Shown in pieces: positions 26,469 to 36,552 of a stretch of DNA of 64,000 nt (its first letter is position 1; each line of letters opens with the position of its first letter). The stretch comes from Butyrivibrio sp. (lineage in GTDB: Bacteria > Bacillota > Clostridia > Lachnospirales > Lachnospiraceae). The translations under genes and the position numbers were made by a program. The stretch spans positions 1 through 64,000 of the forward strand of contig SVFV01000006.1 in the NCBI GenBank assembly GCA_015056655.1, read 5' to 3'. A model generated the notes under the pieces. That model made no database searches. It saw nothing but the letters and a program-made list of their open reading frames with translations, and was not told where the DNA came from.

Positions 26469-27005
26469 CTATCGTTCCCATTCCTGACGAAGGATTCTCA
26501 TCATGATAAAGTCGCTATACTCGCCGTTATAGTAATACCCCTGTTCCTGAATGCCTTCCTGCTTGAAGCCGATTTTCCTATAAAACGAAAGCGCATTGGT
26601 ATTAAGTCCTACCACTCCGATGGCAACACGGTTCATGTCATACTTTTTAAAAGCCATATCCAGCATGATTCTGATTGCCTCCGAACCATAGCCTTTATGC
26701 TGCGTTTCAGGATCAGGTAGAATAATCGATAAGTCTGTGCAGTGCCACTCCGGCCACATGCGAAGCAGTCCTGTTTCGCCTACGATATTGCCATCTAAGT
26801 CCGTAATGGTATACCAAATGGAATCTTCACTTTTGTAATTGTTTGTAATGTATTTTTTCTCAGCTTCTTCATCAGTAGGCACAGTAAAGCCGCACTTGAA
26901 CATCACGTCCGGATTGCTAAACCAATGCGCAAAATACTTTGCATCTTCAGTTCTTTGCTCACGTAGTATAATATTTGTGCCTCTAATTTCCGTACTTGGT
27001 CTCAT
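26469..27005 (-). CDS. GNAT-family N-acetyltransferase
   Basis: 178 residues from ATG 27005 (GGAG four bases upstream); a TTG eight codons earlier is possible but poor. It has the RimJ/RimL type pattern: GTNIILREQRTEDAKYFAHWF at the start, GETGLLRMWPEW, the acetyl-CoA loop HKGYGSEAIRIML and NTNALSFYRKIGFKQEG. Transfers an acetyl group to an amine; the substrate is not evident. Confidence 0.85.
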   Translation of the reverse strand: MRPSTEIRGTNIILREQRTEDAKYFAHWFSNPDVMFKCGFTVPTDEEAEKKYITNNYKSEDSIWYTITDLDGNIVGETGLLRMWPEWHCTDLSIILPDPETQHKGYGSEAIRIMLDMAFKKYDMNRVAIGVVGLNTNALSFYRKIGFKQEGIQEQGYYYNGEYSDFIMMRILRQEWER

Positions 27006-27588
27006 AGAACTCCAACATCGCTTTTTCAACCTTATTATCTTTTCTCTCGTATGTTATGAATTTTCCTAATTATTCAATATTACCACAAAGGCATGTAAAT
27101 TTATTAGTTTAAAAAGCATACGTGTCGGGTTTCTATCTGTTTTAATAAAATAAGCACGTATATTTGATACTCTTTATTTTCTACGTGTTAGATAAATGAA
27201 CAAACAACACGCAGATCAAATCATAAACTATGATTTCGTGTAACCCTAAAAAATTATTTACACGCAAATGTACATAAATGTAAACATCTGCGTGCCTATC
27301 CATTGTATATTTTATAAAGATAAGCACGTGAATTAAGTGTGGGCGGTTATATACGTGCTTTTGTTCAGCTAAATCACACTAAAATTGTCACGAGCCAGCA
27401 CTCAAAAAAGGGATTATATGTTGCTTACGTGCTTTGTGACAGAAAATCAGGTTGAAAGTAGCTCCAGAAAAAAGCACTAATTTGGGGGAGATATAAAATC
27501 CTTACCCCAAAAGAAAAAGGCTGCAACAAACGCAGCCTTAAAATCACACCTAAATTCAAAACTCTTTGTAAGAGTTAATTCCAAAAAC
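27006..27588. other. Long non-coding spacer with repeated CACGT-like words
   Basis: 583 bases without a convincing gene. Between about 27118 and 27440 there are about eleven CACGT/ACGTG-like words, for example ACGTGTC, GCACGTA, TACGTGTT, ACACGCA, GCACGTGA and TACGTGCT. They have no fixed spacing. Part of it can fold: CACGCAAATGT with ACATCTGCGTG (about 27259-27295). I see no promoter, terminator or known element that explains it. Confidence 0.5.
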
Positions 27589-27849
27589 TCACCCATATAT
27601 TGCTGCATCCTCGTCTTCATAGAATTTAGGCTGATAAATCACTGTAGTCTTTCCGTATTTCTTTCTGATTTTTTCTATTTCATTGTCATCCTTAGTTTCT
27701 TCATTGCAAAAATATAAAATATCAAATCCATCTTCTGTAGCAGTTTCAGGATCTATATATACCCATACTCCGTATAAATCGGACAGTTGTTCAGGCTCAA
27801 CATGCATTCCAACCCTAAGATCTTCCATTGTTAGCTTTGTTTTAACCAT
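27589..27849 (-). CDS. Small cytoplasmic protein of unknown function
   Basis: 86 residues, soluble and acidic. GAGG stands six bases before the ATG, which supports a real gene. Contains KLTMEDLRVGMHVEPEQLSDLYG, similar in form to short regulatory or CsrA-independent hypothetical proteins of Clostridia, and an EKIRKKYGKTTVIYQP turn. No function. (Motifs by pieces.). Confidence 0.6.
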   Translation of the reverse strand: MVKTKLTMEDLRVGMHVEPEQLSDLYGVWVYIDPETATEDGFDILYFCNEETKDDNEIEKIRKKYGKTTVIYQPKFYEDEDAAIYG

Positions 27850-28000
27850 GGCATTACCTCACTTTCAAAACTTCTCAAGAAAGCATTCTCTTGGCACTTT
27901 TAATGTTACACTCTTATCAAAAAAATGCAATTAATATAGTATAAATAATTATATTTGAAGTGATCCATCCCAGTACACTAGCAGTACACTATTTTCAGAC

Positions 28001-28042
28001 AAAAAAATACCCTTAAACCCAGATAAATACTGGATTTAAGGG
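28001..28042 (-). terminator. Terminator of tRNA-Thr
   Basis: CCCTTAAACCCAG (28010-28022) pairs with CTGGATTTAAGGG (28030-28042) with one mismatch; the minus strand then reads TATTTTTTTG. It lies right behind the tRNA. Confidence 0.88.
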
Positions 28043-28044
28043 CA

Positions 28045-28117
28045 AGCTGGCAACGGGAATCGGACCCGTGACCTCCGCACTACCAATGCGACGCACTACC
28101 GACTGTGCTATGCCAGC
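28045..28117 (-). tRNA. tRNA-Thr (anticodon GGT)
   Basis: 73 nt. The acceptor GCTGGCA/TGCCAGC is perfect, D arm GCAC/GTGC, anticodon stem TCGCA/TGCGG with loop TTGGTAG giving GGT for threonine, variable AGGTC, T arm ACGGG-TCCGATT-CCCGT. Discriminator base U; the 3' CCA is not encoded. It stands alone with its own terminator. The loop is TCCGATT rather than TTCGANN, a mild deviation. Confidence 0.93.
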
Positions 28118-28234
28118 AATCCGTGACTATGTCAGTCACGAAGAATATAATACCAAGCGTGAGGGTGCTTGTCAATGACAAAATGCTTCGTTCAAGGCCA
28201 TACCAAGAAGCCTGAATAAAGCCAACCAAATAAA

Positions 28235-29851
28235 TCACAAAATGATCTCATACATAGTGCTGTACTCGGTTTCCTCGGGGTCCATAAGGCGTATGGTTCC
28301 GCCATGGGCTTCTACAATTAGTTTTGCAATTGAGAGACCAAGGCCGGTGCCAGTGCCACTGGTTCTGGCATCATTTCCAACAACGAAGGGCTTGAAGATT
28401 TCATCTCTTATAGCGTCAGGAATACCCACGCCATCATCACCAAGGTAGATTGCAACATTATTTGAAATACGCTTCATTCCCGCATATATCTTGGTCCCAG
28501 ATGGATTGGATTTAAGAGAGTTGGAAATGATGTTCTCAAATACTCTCTTTAACTGGGACTCATCAAAGGACCTTGCAATCTTTTCTTCCGGAATATCAAT
28601 TTCAAGATCAAAGCCTGATATCTCAAGCTCCTCATATTTCAATGCAAGATATTCTCTGAAATACTCGCATATATCACCATTCGAGCGAATAAGCTGAAAC
28701 TCAGGATGCTCTAGCTTTGAATACTCATAGAAGGTATTTATAAGCTCTGCCAGATTATCAGCCTTCAAGGTAATCGTATCAAGATACTTCTTTTTCTCCT
28801 GCTCCGGAACAAGTCCGTCAGATACAGCCTTAGAATATCCCTGAATAACAGTGATGGGTGTCTTCAGGTCATGGGAAATATCTGCAAGCATCTTCTGCCT
28901 CTCGGCTTCAAGCTGCTCACGCTCCTCTTCACTCTTTTGTAGCTTCTCTGTCATCTCATTGAAGGTATCAATGATCTGGACAAATTCCTTGGGACCAGAA
29001 TAAGAAATAGCAATGTCTCGCTTTCCCTGTCCAAGCTCTGCCATAGCGTCCTGCAACATACTCATAGGCTTTCTCACTGCAACCGCAGTATGGAAAACGA
29101 AGAACACAATGGACACAGCAAAAATAGTAAGGAAAAGGAAAATACCTGTCATGTAGATTCTACGGTACATCATATCTATTGTATTTGTAGAATAATCCGC
29201 ATGGATGATCAGATATCTTTTATCACCACTTTTATTATAAAAGTCGTAAAGCTGCATATAGATATTCTCATCATCGCCACCAGTTATATAGCTCAGTTCC
29301 TGCTCTGTAAGCTGATCCTCTGAATCATTGGAGGAGTATACAACATTTCGATTCTCATCAAGTATCGTAACTTCTACAAGACCGAAATAAATACCTGAAT
29401 CATCCTCATCCAATTCATTCACATAAGAATACTTACTAAGAACATATCCTGATGATCCACCATTCTTAGTAATAACATCAAGTGAGTAGTAGGTGTTACC
29501 TGAAAGCTTCGGAATATACTCAAGTTCCTCTGCATTATAAACATTATCTACAGATGCCTTACTTTTATAGATAACATTTGCAGCTTCGTCTAATACCTCT
29601 ATATAACCATCTTTGCCAACATAGCTTTCAAGTCGTATCTTGTCATATTTTTCATTCTCAAGAAGCGACATCTGATCAATGATCCCACCGGCATTTGGCT
29701 CGTAGGAAACATTATCGAGCACATTGTTGGTAACTGTAATTACAAGGAATGTCAGTATTAAAACAACTGCTGCGAAAAAAATGTAATACTTTGTTACAAG
29801 GGAATACAAGCTTCCCTTCTCACGTCTAAATGAATCCTTCATATCACTCAT
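28235..29851 (-). CDS. Sensor histidine kinase
   Basis: 538 residues. A first membrane helix (about 22-46), an extracellular sensor region (about 47-225) rich in Tyr/Ser/Glu, a second helix (about 228-255), HAMP (about 256-308), a HisKA domain with the phospho-histidine in LADISHDLKTPITVIQGY (about 330), then HATPase_c with FENIISNSLKSN (N box), GDDGVGIPD (G1) and GTGTGLGLSIA (G2). Partner of the response regulator 36 bp upstream. Confidence 0.92.
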   Translation of the reverse strand: MSDMKDSFRREKGSLYSLVTKYYIFFAAVVLILTFLVITVTNNVLDNVSYEPNAGGIIDQMSLLENEKYDKIRLESYVGKDGYIEVLDEAANVIYKSKASVDNVYNAEELEYIPKLSGNTYYSLDVITKNGGSSGYVLSKYSYVNELDEDDSGIYFGLVEVTILDENRNVVYSSNDSEDQLTEQELSYITGGDDENIYMQLYDFYNKSGDKRYLIIHADYSTNTIDMMYRRIYMTGIFLFLTIFAVSIVFFVFHTAVAVRKPMSMLQDAMAELGQGKRDIAISYSGPKEFVQIIDTFNEMTEKLQKSEEEREQLEAERQKMLADISHDLKTPITVIQGYSKAVSDGLVPEQEKKKYLDTITLKADNLAELINTFYEYSKLEHPEFQLIRSNGDICEYFREYLALKYEELEISGFDLEIDIPEEKIARSFDESQLKRVFENIISNSLKSNPSGTKIYAGMKRISNNVAIYLGDDGVGIPDAIRDEIFKPFVVGNDARTSGTGTGLGLSIAKLIVEAHGGTIRLMDPEETEYSTMYEIIL

Positions 29852-29887
29852 TAGCTAATATTTCCCCCACAGTAATCTGATATGATC

Positions 29888-30601
29888 TTAAGTCAGATCG
29901 CGCTCCATCTTATAGCCAAGCCCTCTGACTGTCTTAATATATTTAGGATTCTTATTATCGTCTTCTATCTTGTCCCTGAGCTTACTCATGTGAACCATAA
30001 GAGAATTCTCATCACTCTCGTAATACTCACCATTCACATATTCATATATCTGAACCTTTGTGAAAACTCTTCCGGGGTTCTTCATAAGAAGTGTCAGAAT
30101 CTTAAACTCCGTAGGAGTAAGGGGAATATCCTCACCGTTTTTGGTTACAAGGACCTTCTCTATATCAAGGACAATATCACCCGCCTTAAGAAGTGAGCTA
30201 GAAACAGACTCACTTCCACCAAGCTTATAAAATCTGCGAAGGCATGCTCTTACATGTGCAACAATCTCAAGGGGATTGAAGGGCTTTGTCATGTAATCAT
30301 CAGCACCCATATCAAGTCCCAAAATCTTGTCACTGTCCTGATTTTTAGCAGACAAAATAATGATGGGGATATTGTTATCAGACTCACGAACGCTCTTAAT
30401 AACATCATATCCAGAAAGCTTAGGCATCATGATATCGCAGATAGCAAGATCAGGCTTTTCATTTTCAATCCTGGTCAAAGCTGTCTGCCCATCATTAGCT
30501 GTGATTACCTCATACTCGGCATTTTCAAGATAAAGCTTTATTACTGATACAATATCTTTGTCATCTTCTGCTACCAGTATCTTATACTTTTTATCTTCCA
30601 T
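29888..30601 (-). CDS. OmpR-family response regulator
   Basis: 237 residues from the ATG at 30601, which overlaps the TGA of the DUF4364 gene in TGATG. An upstream start would extend it but lies inside that gene. Receiver: acidic AEDDKD, phospho-aspartate in LAICDIMMPKLSGYD, lysine in YMTKPFNPLE. Winged-helix output about 135-237, with VRGLGYKME as the wing end. It controls genes in response to the adjacent kinase; targets unknown. Confidence 0.94.
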   Translation of the reverse strand: MEDKKYKILVAEDDKDIVSVIKLYLENAEYEVITANDGQTALTRIENEKPDLAICDIMMPKLSGYDVIKSVRESDNNIPIIILSAKNQDSDKILGLDMGADDYMTKPFNPLEIVAHVRACLRRFYKLGGSESVSSSLLKAGDIVLDIEKVLVTKNGEDIPLTPTEFKILTLLMKNPGRVFTKVQIYEYVNGEYYESDENSLMVHMSKLRDKIEDDNKNPKYIKTVRGLGYKMERDLT

Positions 30602-31116
30602 CACATCAATTCCTTTACTATATGCTGATAAAGGCTCTGGTTTTTCTTCTTCCAGTTCTCGCAAAATGCTTCTGCCATCGCCTCAGTAAATGCAGGTATT
30701 TTTATCTCAATCAGAGAATGTCCTGATTCTGTCGCTGAAAGATATGCAACATACTCATTTTCTCCGGTTTTCTTGTAATATGCATTTATAGCGGAATAAT
30801 CTCGCATCTCCATGCCATTTTCTTTAAAGTAAGTATCTATCTGATCTCTGATAGCTGGATTTATGCGATTTTCAAAAAAGCCCAGGGCCTCTTCGCCTTC
30901 CTTGGTCATCTTAAGGAAGGTTCTGTTTCCCTCGCTGTTCTCAGTTATGAGCTTAGATTCCGCAAGCTCTGAAAACACCTCCTGAAGAGTCAGGAAATTA
31001 GTATATTCATTGTCTAATATAAAATCGTAAATCTGCGCTTTGCTAAGTCTGTCCTTTGACCTCTTTAGCATGTACAGAACTATCATTTTGTAAAGTGTTA
31101 GGTACTGTGAACTCAT
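30601..31116 (-). CDS. DUF4364 family protein
   Basis: 171 residues. Starts MSSQYLTLYKMIVLYMLKR and continues with a winged-helix-like segment (LSKAQIYDFILDNEYTNFLTLQ) and a C-terminal alpha/beta part, the layout of DUF4364. Probably a small regulator of the DNA-binding type. Its stop overlaps the response regulator start by one base, so the two are translationally coupled. Confidence 0.85.
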   Translation of the reverse strand: MSSQYLTLYKMIVLYMLKRSKDRLSKAQIYDFILDNEYTNFLTLQEVFSELAESKLITENSEGNRTFLKMTKEGEEALGFFENRINPAIRDQIDTYFKENGMEMRDYSAINAYYKKTGENEYVAYLSATESGHSLIEIKIPAFTEAMAEAFCENWKKKNQSLYQHIVKELM

Positions 31117-31124
31117 TTAAAGCC

Positions 31125-32276
31125 TCATTTTACAAATCTTTTTACCGCCTCTGAAACAGCAGCTGCGCATCTTGGATCAAATGCCGCAGGGAGGATATTC
31201 TCATCTGAGAGTTCCTCATCACTTATAAGCTCAGCCAGAGCATTTGCAGCTGCAAGCTTCATTTCCTCTGTTATCTGTGTAGCTCTTGCTTCGAGAGCGC
31301 CCTTGAATATTCCAGGGAAAACAAGAACGTTGTTAACCTGATTCGGGAAGTCGGATCTTCCTGTTCCAACTACTCTTGCTCCAGCTTCCTTAGCAAGATC
31401 AGGCATGATCTCGGGAGTAGGATTAGCCATAGCGAAAAGAATTGCATCCTTATTCATGCTACGAACCATATCCTGGCTCACAATGCCGGGAGCTGAAACA
31501 CCAACGAAGATATCTGCACCAACAAGCGCATCTGCAAGCTTTCCTGACTTATCCTCAAGGTTTGTCTGCTCGAGCATCTTCTGCTGCATCCAGTTAAGAT
31601 TAGGATAGCTGCTGCAGATAATACCTTCTCTGTCGCACATAGTCACATTAGTAAAGCCATATCTGAGCATAAGCTTTGTGATAGCGATACCTGCGCTACC
31701 AGCGCCATTTACAACAACCTTACAGTCTTCTTTTTTCTTACCAACAACCTTAAGACCATTGATAACACCTGCCAGAACTACGATTGCTGTACCATGCTGA
31801 TCATCATGGAAAACAGGAATATCAAGCTCTTTCTTTAATCTCTCTTCGATTTCAAAGCATCTGGGCGCTGAAATATCCTCAAGGTTGATTCCACCATAGT
31901 TAGGTGCAAGATATTTTACAGTTTTAATAATTTCCTCAGTATCCTGAGTATCAAGGCAGATTGGAACAGCATTGACGCCTGCAAATTCTTTGAAAAGAAC
32001 AGCTTTACCTTCCATAACAGGCATTCCTGCTGCAGCACCGATATTGCCAAGTCCAAGAACAGCACTTCCGTCAGAAACTACTGCAATTGTGTTAGCCTTC
32101 ATTGTGTACTTATAAGCAAGTTCCTTATCCTCAGCTATAAGCTTGCAAGGCTCTGCAACACCCGGTGTATAAGCAAGTGCCAGATCCTCTTTTGAGTTTA
32201 CCTTAGCCTTTGAAGTAATCTCCAGCTTACCATTCCATTCCTCATGAAGCTTTAAAGCCTTCTCTGCGTTTGTCAT
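31125..32276 (-). CDS. NAD(P)-dependent malic enzyme
   Basis: 383 residues, the short bacterial form. [14 protein letters not shown] (with the catalytic tyrosine), [21 protein letters not shown], the aspartates of [15 protein letters not shown], and the dinucleotide-binding [14 protein letters not shown] are all present. It decarboxylates malate to pyruvate and makes NAD(P)H. Shine-Dalgarno GAGGAGG, ten bases before the ATG. Follows DUF5722 gene and precedes DUF4364. Confidence 0.93.
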   Translation of the reverse strand: MTNAEKALKLHEEWNGKLEITSKAKVNSKEDLALAYTPGVAEPCKLIAEDKELAYKYTMKANTIAVVSDGSAVLGLGNIGAAAGMPVMEGKAVLFKEFAGVNAVPICLDTQDTEEIIKTVKYLAPNYGGINLEDISAPRCFEIEERLKKELDIPVFHDDQHGTAIVVLAGVINGLKVVGKKKEDCKVVVNGAGSAGIAITKLMLRYGFTNVTMCDREGIICSSYPNLNWMQQKMLEQTNLEDKSGKLADALVGADIFVGVSAPGIVSQDMVRSMNKDAILFAMANPTPEIMPDLAKEAGARVVGTGRSDFPNQVNNVLVFPGIFKGALEARATQITEEMKLAAANALAELISDEELSDENILPAAFDPRCAAAVSEAVKRFVK

Positions 32277-32303
32277 TTTTTCACAACCTCCTCGTATATA
32301 TTA

Positions 32304-34130
32304 TTAGAAGTTCACACCTACAATCGATCTTGCAAAAGCAATGTGTTCTTCTCTTTGTGCAGTATCCATATATTTAAACACTGTATATGCATGCTTGTGA
32401 TTTCCACCAGGGCCTGATAAACCAAGGGCAAGTCCCTGAGCTATCTCCTCCACAGCATCAGTCTGTCTGGAGAACATGATAGCATCTATTTTGCTATTAG
32501 CTGCAACCTTGCTGTAAGCGTAAGCAATAGCTGCTGCCTGAAGTGCATCTCCTGCTGAGGATGTATAACCAACCTCACTTAGGATTATTGATCTGACATT
32601 TCCATCAGCATTTAACATGGATTCCTGTGACATATAATCTGTCAGTACTCCGATGTTCTTCATTGTCATGAATGAAGATGATGCGGAATCGGAAACGTAC
32701 TTTGTAGGATTCCAGAACGCTGTGTTCTCAAGTGGAACTGAATAGGGATGCTGTGCAAGTCCCCAGTTTATATCACCGTAGTTTTTCAGAGAAGATGCAA
32801 AAATATCAAGCATATCTCTTCCATCATAATCAGGATTACTTGAAAGGTTTCTATCCCACTGCTGATCCAGTGAAATGTAAACCTTTGCACCTGCATTTAC
32901 ACTCTTTATTCCATTGTAGAAAACTCTGAAAGCTCTGGCATAGGCTGCGGTGTAGGTTGAAATATCTGTGGAAGCCATGTAGTTCCACTCTTTTCTTGCA
33001 TTAACCTCATTACCTATGATCCACATGGCAACATTTCCGTTTCCTGCGCCTGAATATCTACCAGCGAGGAATGTGGAAATAGCTGCAAGAGCATTAACTC
33101 CGCTCTCATCAGAACCATTGAACATATAGTAAGGTGCTGTTGATCCACTTCTTGAGTTAGGATGTGTCACCTCAGGGAAATTCCCAGGAGAAACATTATT
33201 CAAAACTATCGCAGCAACATCAATTCCCTTAGCATTAAGAGTTCTGAACAAATAATCGTACTGCTGCAAAATAGCTGCATTAAAATAATAGGTCACTCCA
33301 TTATATGAATATCCCACAGATCCTGCTGATGAAGTTGAAAGCAGGCTGTTAAGCGGAATATTGTAGGTCGCATAATTAACACCCAGATCATCAAGCTCGC
33401 CAAGTCTGCTGGGATCTACCAAAAGTCCCTTCTTAGAGCTCTGGGCCATTCCACCATAGTTATATCCAGCAACACGTTCAGGATTAGTGATATAGCTTGC
33501 ATGTGAAACTGTCGTGTATCCATCATCCTTCTTTATAGCTACGATGAATTTCTTGAAAAGTCTGGATGAAGCACTTCCCTTATTAAGATCAGCCTTTAAT
33601 TTAATCTCTCTGTCCTTATAGGTCTTGGAAATAGGAGTTGCATCCTCACTTATTCCATCTTCATACATTGCCTCATCAAAAAGGTAATAGTATTTATCAT
33701 CAGAGGATGGCAGGTTTTCTGCTGAAGCACTCACTTCAACAACTCCGCCATCAGCGATAAGACAGCTATCAATCTTTACATATTCAGAGAGCTGCTCAGC
33801 AGGCACTTCGATAGTTGCAGGTCTTGCATCAAGGGCATTTTTTACCTGCTCTCCCGCCTCAGTTATAGTGCGAAGAACATTCTCATCAAGAAAACTTTTT
33901 TCTTTCTCTGTCTCCTTAACCTCGTACTGAATCTCTTCTACAGGCTCCTCCTTCGGTTCCTCCTTCTTTGAAAAATCTCCGAAAACATACACCAGTGTTC
34001 CAATCAGAACAAGTACAACCACTCCTGAAAAAATAAAGCTGAATCTCTTTATTTGTTTAACGGACATCCTACGCATCCGTCTGTTCATTTTTGCAATTAA
34101 ATCCTTGAAATTGGGTAAGGGGTTTTTCAA
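32304..34130 (-). CDS. Membrane-anchored DUF5722 glycoside-hydrolase-like protein
   Basis: 608 residues from a TTG start after AGGAG. A short basic cytoplasmic tail (1-30) precedes one membrane helix (about 31-52), with a Glu/Lys-rich stalk (about 53-95). Residues about 110-190 form a beta domain; 205-600 look like a TIM barrel. MWIIGNEVNA (acid/base glutamate in an NE motif) and ILSEVGYTS (a likely nucleophile glutamate) sit where clan GH-A enzymes have theirs. The role is probably in polysaccharide trimming outside the cell; substrate unknown. 5 bp after rarA. Confidence 0.82.
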   Translation of the reverse strand: MKNPLPNFKDLIAKMNRRMRRMSVKQIKRFSFIFSGVVVLVLIGTLVYVFGDFSKKEEPKEEPVEEIQYEVKETEKEKSFLDENVLRTITEAGEQVKNALDARPATIEVPAEQLSEYVKIDSCLIADGGVVEVSASAENLPSSDDKYYYLFDEAMYEDGISEDATPISKTYKDREIKLKADLNKGSASSRLFKKFIVAIKKDDGYTTVSHASYITNPERVAGYNYGGMAQSSKKGLLVDPSRLGELDDLGVNYATYNIPLNSLLSTSSAGSVGYSYNGVTYYFNAAILQQYDYLFRTLNAKGIDVAAIVLNNVSPGNFPEVTHPNSRSGSTAPYYMFNGSDESGVNALAAISTFLAGRYSGAGNGNVAMWIIGNEVNARKEWNYMASTDISTYTAAYARAFRVFYNGIKSVNAGAKVYISLDQQWDRNLSSNPDYDGRDMLDIFASSLKNYGDINWGLAQHPYSVPLENTAFWNPTKYVSDSASSSFMTMKNIGVLTDYMSQESMLNADGNVRSIILSEVGYTSSAGDALQAAAIAYAYSKVAANSKIDAIMFSRQTDAVEEIAQGLALGLSGPGGNHKHAYTVFKYMDTAQREEHIAFARSIVGVNF

Positions 34131-34135
34131 TATAT

Positions 34136-35473
34136 CTACTCCTTGTCCTTTCTACTTTGTTCTTTTAGGAACTTCATGTGTTCCTTTATCTTAACCTCAT
34201 AACCGTTGCCTGATGGCTGGTAAAACTCTTTGCCATTAAGCTCATAAGGAAGGTACTGCTGATCCACATAGTTGTTAGGATAATCATGCGCATACTTGTA
34301 CCCCACACCATGTCCGAGCTTAGCTGCAGACTTATAGTGTGCATCCTGTAAATGAGTCGGTATAGGTAAATTTCCTGTATTTTTTACTGTATCCATAGCA
34401 TTAAAAATAGCTTCAACTGCTGCGTTTGACTTAGGCGCTGTAGCTATATAGCTCGCTGCCTGTGACAGGTTTATCTGACATTCCGGCATTCCAATTCTCT
34501 CAGTAGCAAGAAAAGCTGCCACTGCTACCTGAAGTGCCTGCGGATCTGCATTTCCAACATCCTCCGAAGCACAGATCACCATTCTCCTTGCGATAAACTT
34601 AGGATCCTCGCCTGCATTAAGCATTCTCGCCAAATAGTAGACTGCTGCATCAGGGTCAGAACCTCTCATACTTTTAATAAAAGCAGAAATAGTATCGTAG
34701 TGATTGTCCCCGTCCTTGTCATATCTGGCAACTCTCTTCTGGATGCACTCCTGAGCCACCTCTCTGGTTATGTGGATCTTGCCATCCTCGCTTCTGTCAG
34801 TTGTAAGAATTCCAAGCTCTATCGCATTAAGAGCATGTCTTGCATCCCCTCCTGCAATATCAGCAAGAAACTCCTCAGCATCAGGCTCAAGCACTGCATT
34901 GTATGAGCCCATACCCTTTACAGTATCCGTCACTGCCCTTTGCATCAAAACCTTGATATCTTCCATAGATAATGGCTGCAGCTCAAAAATAACTGACCTG
35001 GATATCAAAGCTCCATTAACTTCAAAGTACGGATTCTCTGTTGTGGCACCAATAAGGATAACTGTTCCATCCTCAACAAAAGGAAGAAGATAGTCCTGCT
35101 GTCCCTTGTTGAATCTATGAATCTCGTCGATGAAAAGAATTGATTTTCTTCCATAGCCTCCAAGATTCTGCTTTGCCTTTGCAACCACTTCCTCCATGTC
35201 CTTTTTCCCTGCAACTGTTGCGTTTAACTGCATGAAATCAGCCTTGGTCGTATTTGCAATAACCTTAGCCAGTGTGGTCTTACCCGTTCCGGGAGGGCCA
35301 TAGAGAATTATAGAGCTCAGCTTGTCCGCTTTTATGGCACGATAAAGAAGCTTGTCTTTGCCAATGATATGCTGCTGACCAACTACCTCATCCAAAGTAG
35401 TTGGTCTCATTCTTGCGGCAAGCGGTGATTCATTTTTCATTGTATTTTGTCTTGCGTACTCAAATAAATCCAT
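34136..35473 (-). CDS. rarA: Replication-associated recombination protein A
   Basis: 445 residues, AAA+ ATPase related to MgsA/WRNIP1. RPTTLDEVVGQQHIIG, Walker A GPPGTGKT (about 59-66), Walker B LFIDEIHRF, sensor GATTENPYFEVN and the tetramer-forming C-terminal domain with DPKFIARRMVICASEDVG and YKYAHDYPNNYV. It acts at stalled forks on single-stranded DNA. Start follows GGAA weakly. Confidence 0.95.
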   Translation of the reverse strand: MDLFEYARQNTMKNESPLAARMRPTTLDEVVGQQHIIGKDKLLYRAIKADKLSSIILYGPPGTGKTTLAKVIANTTKADFMQLNATVAGKKDMEEVVAKAKQNLGGYGRKSILFIDEIHRFNKGQQDYLLPFVEDGTVILIGATTENPYFEVNGALISRSVIFELQPLSMEDIKVLMQRAVTDTVKGMGSYNAVLEPDAEEFLADIAGGDARHALNAIELGILTTDRSEDGKIHITREVAQECIQKRVARYDKDGDNHYDTISAFIKSMRGSDPDAAVYYLARMLNAGEDPKFIARRMVICASEDVGNADPQALQVAVAAFLATERIGMPECQINLSQAASYIATAPKSNAAVEAIFNAMDTVKNTGNLPIPTHLQDAHYKSAAKLGHGVGYKYAHDYPNNYVDQQYLPYELNGKEFYQPSGNGYEVKIKEHMKFLKEQSRKDKE

Positions 35474-35518
35474 AGTGTTTCCATTTTACACTATTTTGCA
35501 TGACACTTGAAGAAAGAA

Positions 35519-36394
35519 TTATTCCTCATTTGTGGCATCAATAGCGAGCTTAATCGCACCCATAATGCCCTGATCGTCGTTAAGACTGGGCGGTACGATG
35601 TAATCATCAAGATTCTTCATCTCATCTGTAACAATATATCCGTTTACAAGCTCAGAGAACTTTTTCCTTACAAGAGGGAAAAGCTGTTCCTGATGCATAA
35701 CTCCGCCGCCAAGAATAATCTTCTGCGGGCTGAGGATAAGTGCATAGCTCATAAGCGCATTTGCGATATATTCACTCTCAATCTCCCAAACTTCAGCCTT
35801 ATCTGCAAGCTGATCAGCACTTACGCCCCACCTTTCCTTAAGTGAAGGGCCTGCTGCCAAGCCTTCAAAGCAGTTATCGTGGAAGGGACATACGCTCTTT
35901 CCAGGATCGCCCTCTACGCGAGGGAGTCTTATATGGCCAACCTCAGGATGAAGCATTCCATGAAGGAGCTTTCCATTAGAAATAACTCCGCCGCCAACAC
36001 CAGTGCCAATAGTAAGGTAAATAGCGTCAGATACGCCCTTCGCGCATCCCCATGTAGCCTCTCCAAGCATTGAGCCGTTTACATCTGTGTCAAAGCCTAC
36101 AGGAAGACCAAGTTCTTTTTCAGTTTCCCTTACGATGTTATAGCCAGACCAACCCTTTTTGGGAGTTGATGTAATTGAGCCATAAGTAGGTGAATCCTTA
36201 TGTAAATCTATAGGGCCAAAGCATGCAATACCTATTGCAGCAAGACCTTTATCCCTAAAATAATCAAAAATCTGAGGCATAGTTGTTTCCGGTGTTTCTG
36301 TAGGAAACTTAACTCTGTCCAATATTTTGCCGTTTTCATCCCCAATAGCGCAGACCATCTTTGTTCCGCCTGCTTCTAAAGCGCCATATAACAT
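35519..36394 (-). CDS. ROK-family sugar kinase (fructokinase type)
   Basis: 291 residues. Begins YGALEAGGTKMVCAIG (phosphate loop) with TIGTGVGGGVI and the zinc site H-x-C-x-H-x-C in EVGHIRLPR...CPFHDNCFEG. The ALEAGGTK start and the CPFHDNCFEG spacing are those of the ScrK-like fructokinases, such as those of Bacillus. It phosphorylates a hexose, likely fructose, with ATP. GGAGG precedes the start. Confidence 0.88.
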   Translation of the reverse strand: MLYGALEAGGTKMVCAIGDENGKILDRVKFPTETPETTMPQIFDYFRDKGLAAIGIACFGPIDLHKDSPTYGSITSTPKKGWSGYNIVRETEKELGLPVGFDTDVNGSMLGEATWGCAKGVSDAIYLTIGTGVGGGVISNGKLLHGMLHPEVGHIRLPRVEGDPGKSVCPFHDNCFEGLAAGPSLKERWGVSADQLADKAEVWEIESEYIANALMSYALILSPQKIILGGGVMHQEQLFPLVRKKFSELVNGYIVTDEMKNLDDYIVPPSLNDDQGIMGAIKLAIDATNEE

Positions 36395-36466
36395 ATCCTA
36401 AACCTCCATTAATTAGTTGTAAAAAACACATATCAATCATATTCCGACATTATATTTTGTGCAATA

Positions 36467-36513
36467 GAAAACCCGCATTCTGTGCGCTATTTTTCGCAAG
36501 GAATACGGGTTTG
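36467..36513 (-). terminator. Terminator downstream of the heptad-repeat lipoprotein gene
   Basis: AAAACCCGCATTC (36468-36480) pairs with GAATACGGGTTT (36501-36512) with one mismatch; the minus strand continues TCTATTG, a weak T-tract. It separates the 36553 gene from the ROK gene. Confidence 0.7.
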
Positions 36514-36552
36514 TATTTCATAAGTTTTTGCTATTTTTTTAATTCCTAAGAA

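Noticed and set aside
27970..27992. A further copy of family A (tandem AGTACACTA words)
   Set aside because: Only the short word is shared; the hairpins and linker are missing and the order does not fit.
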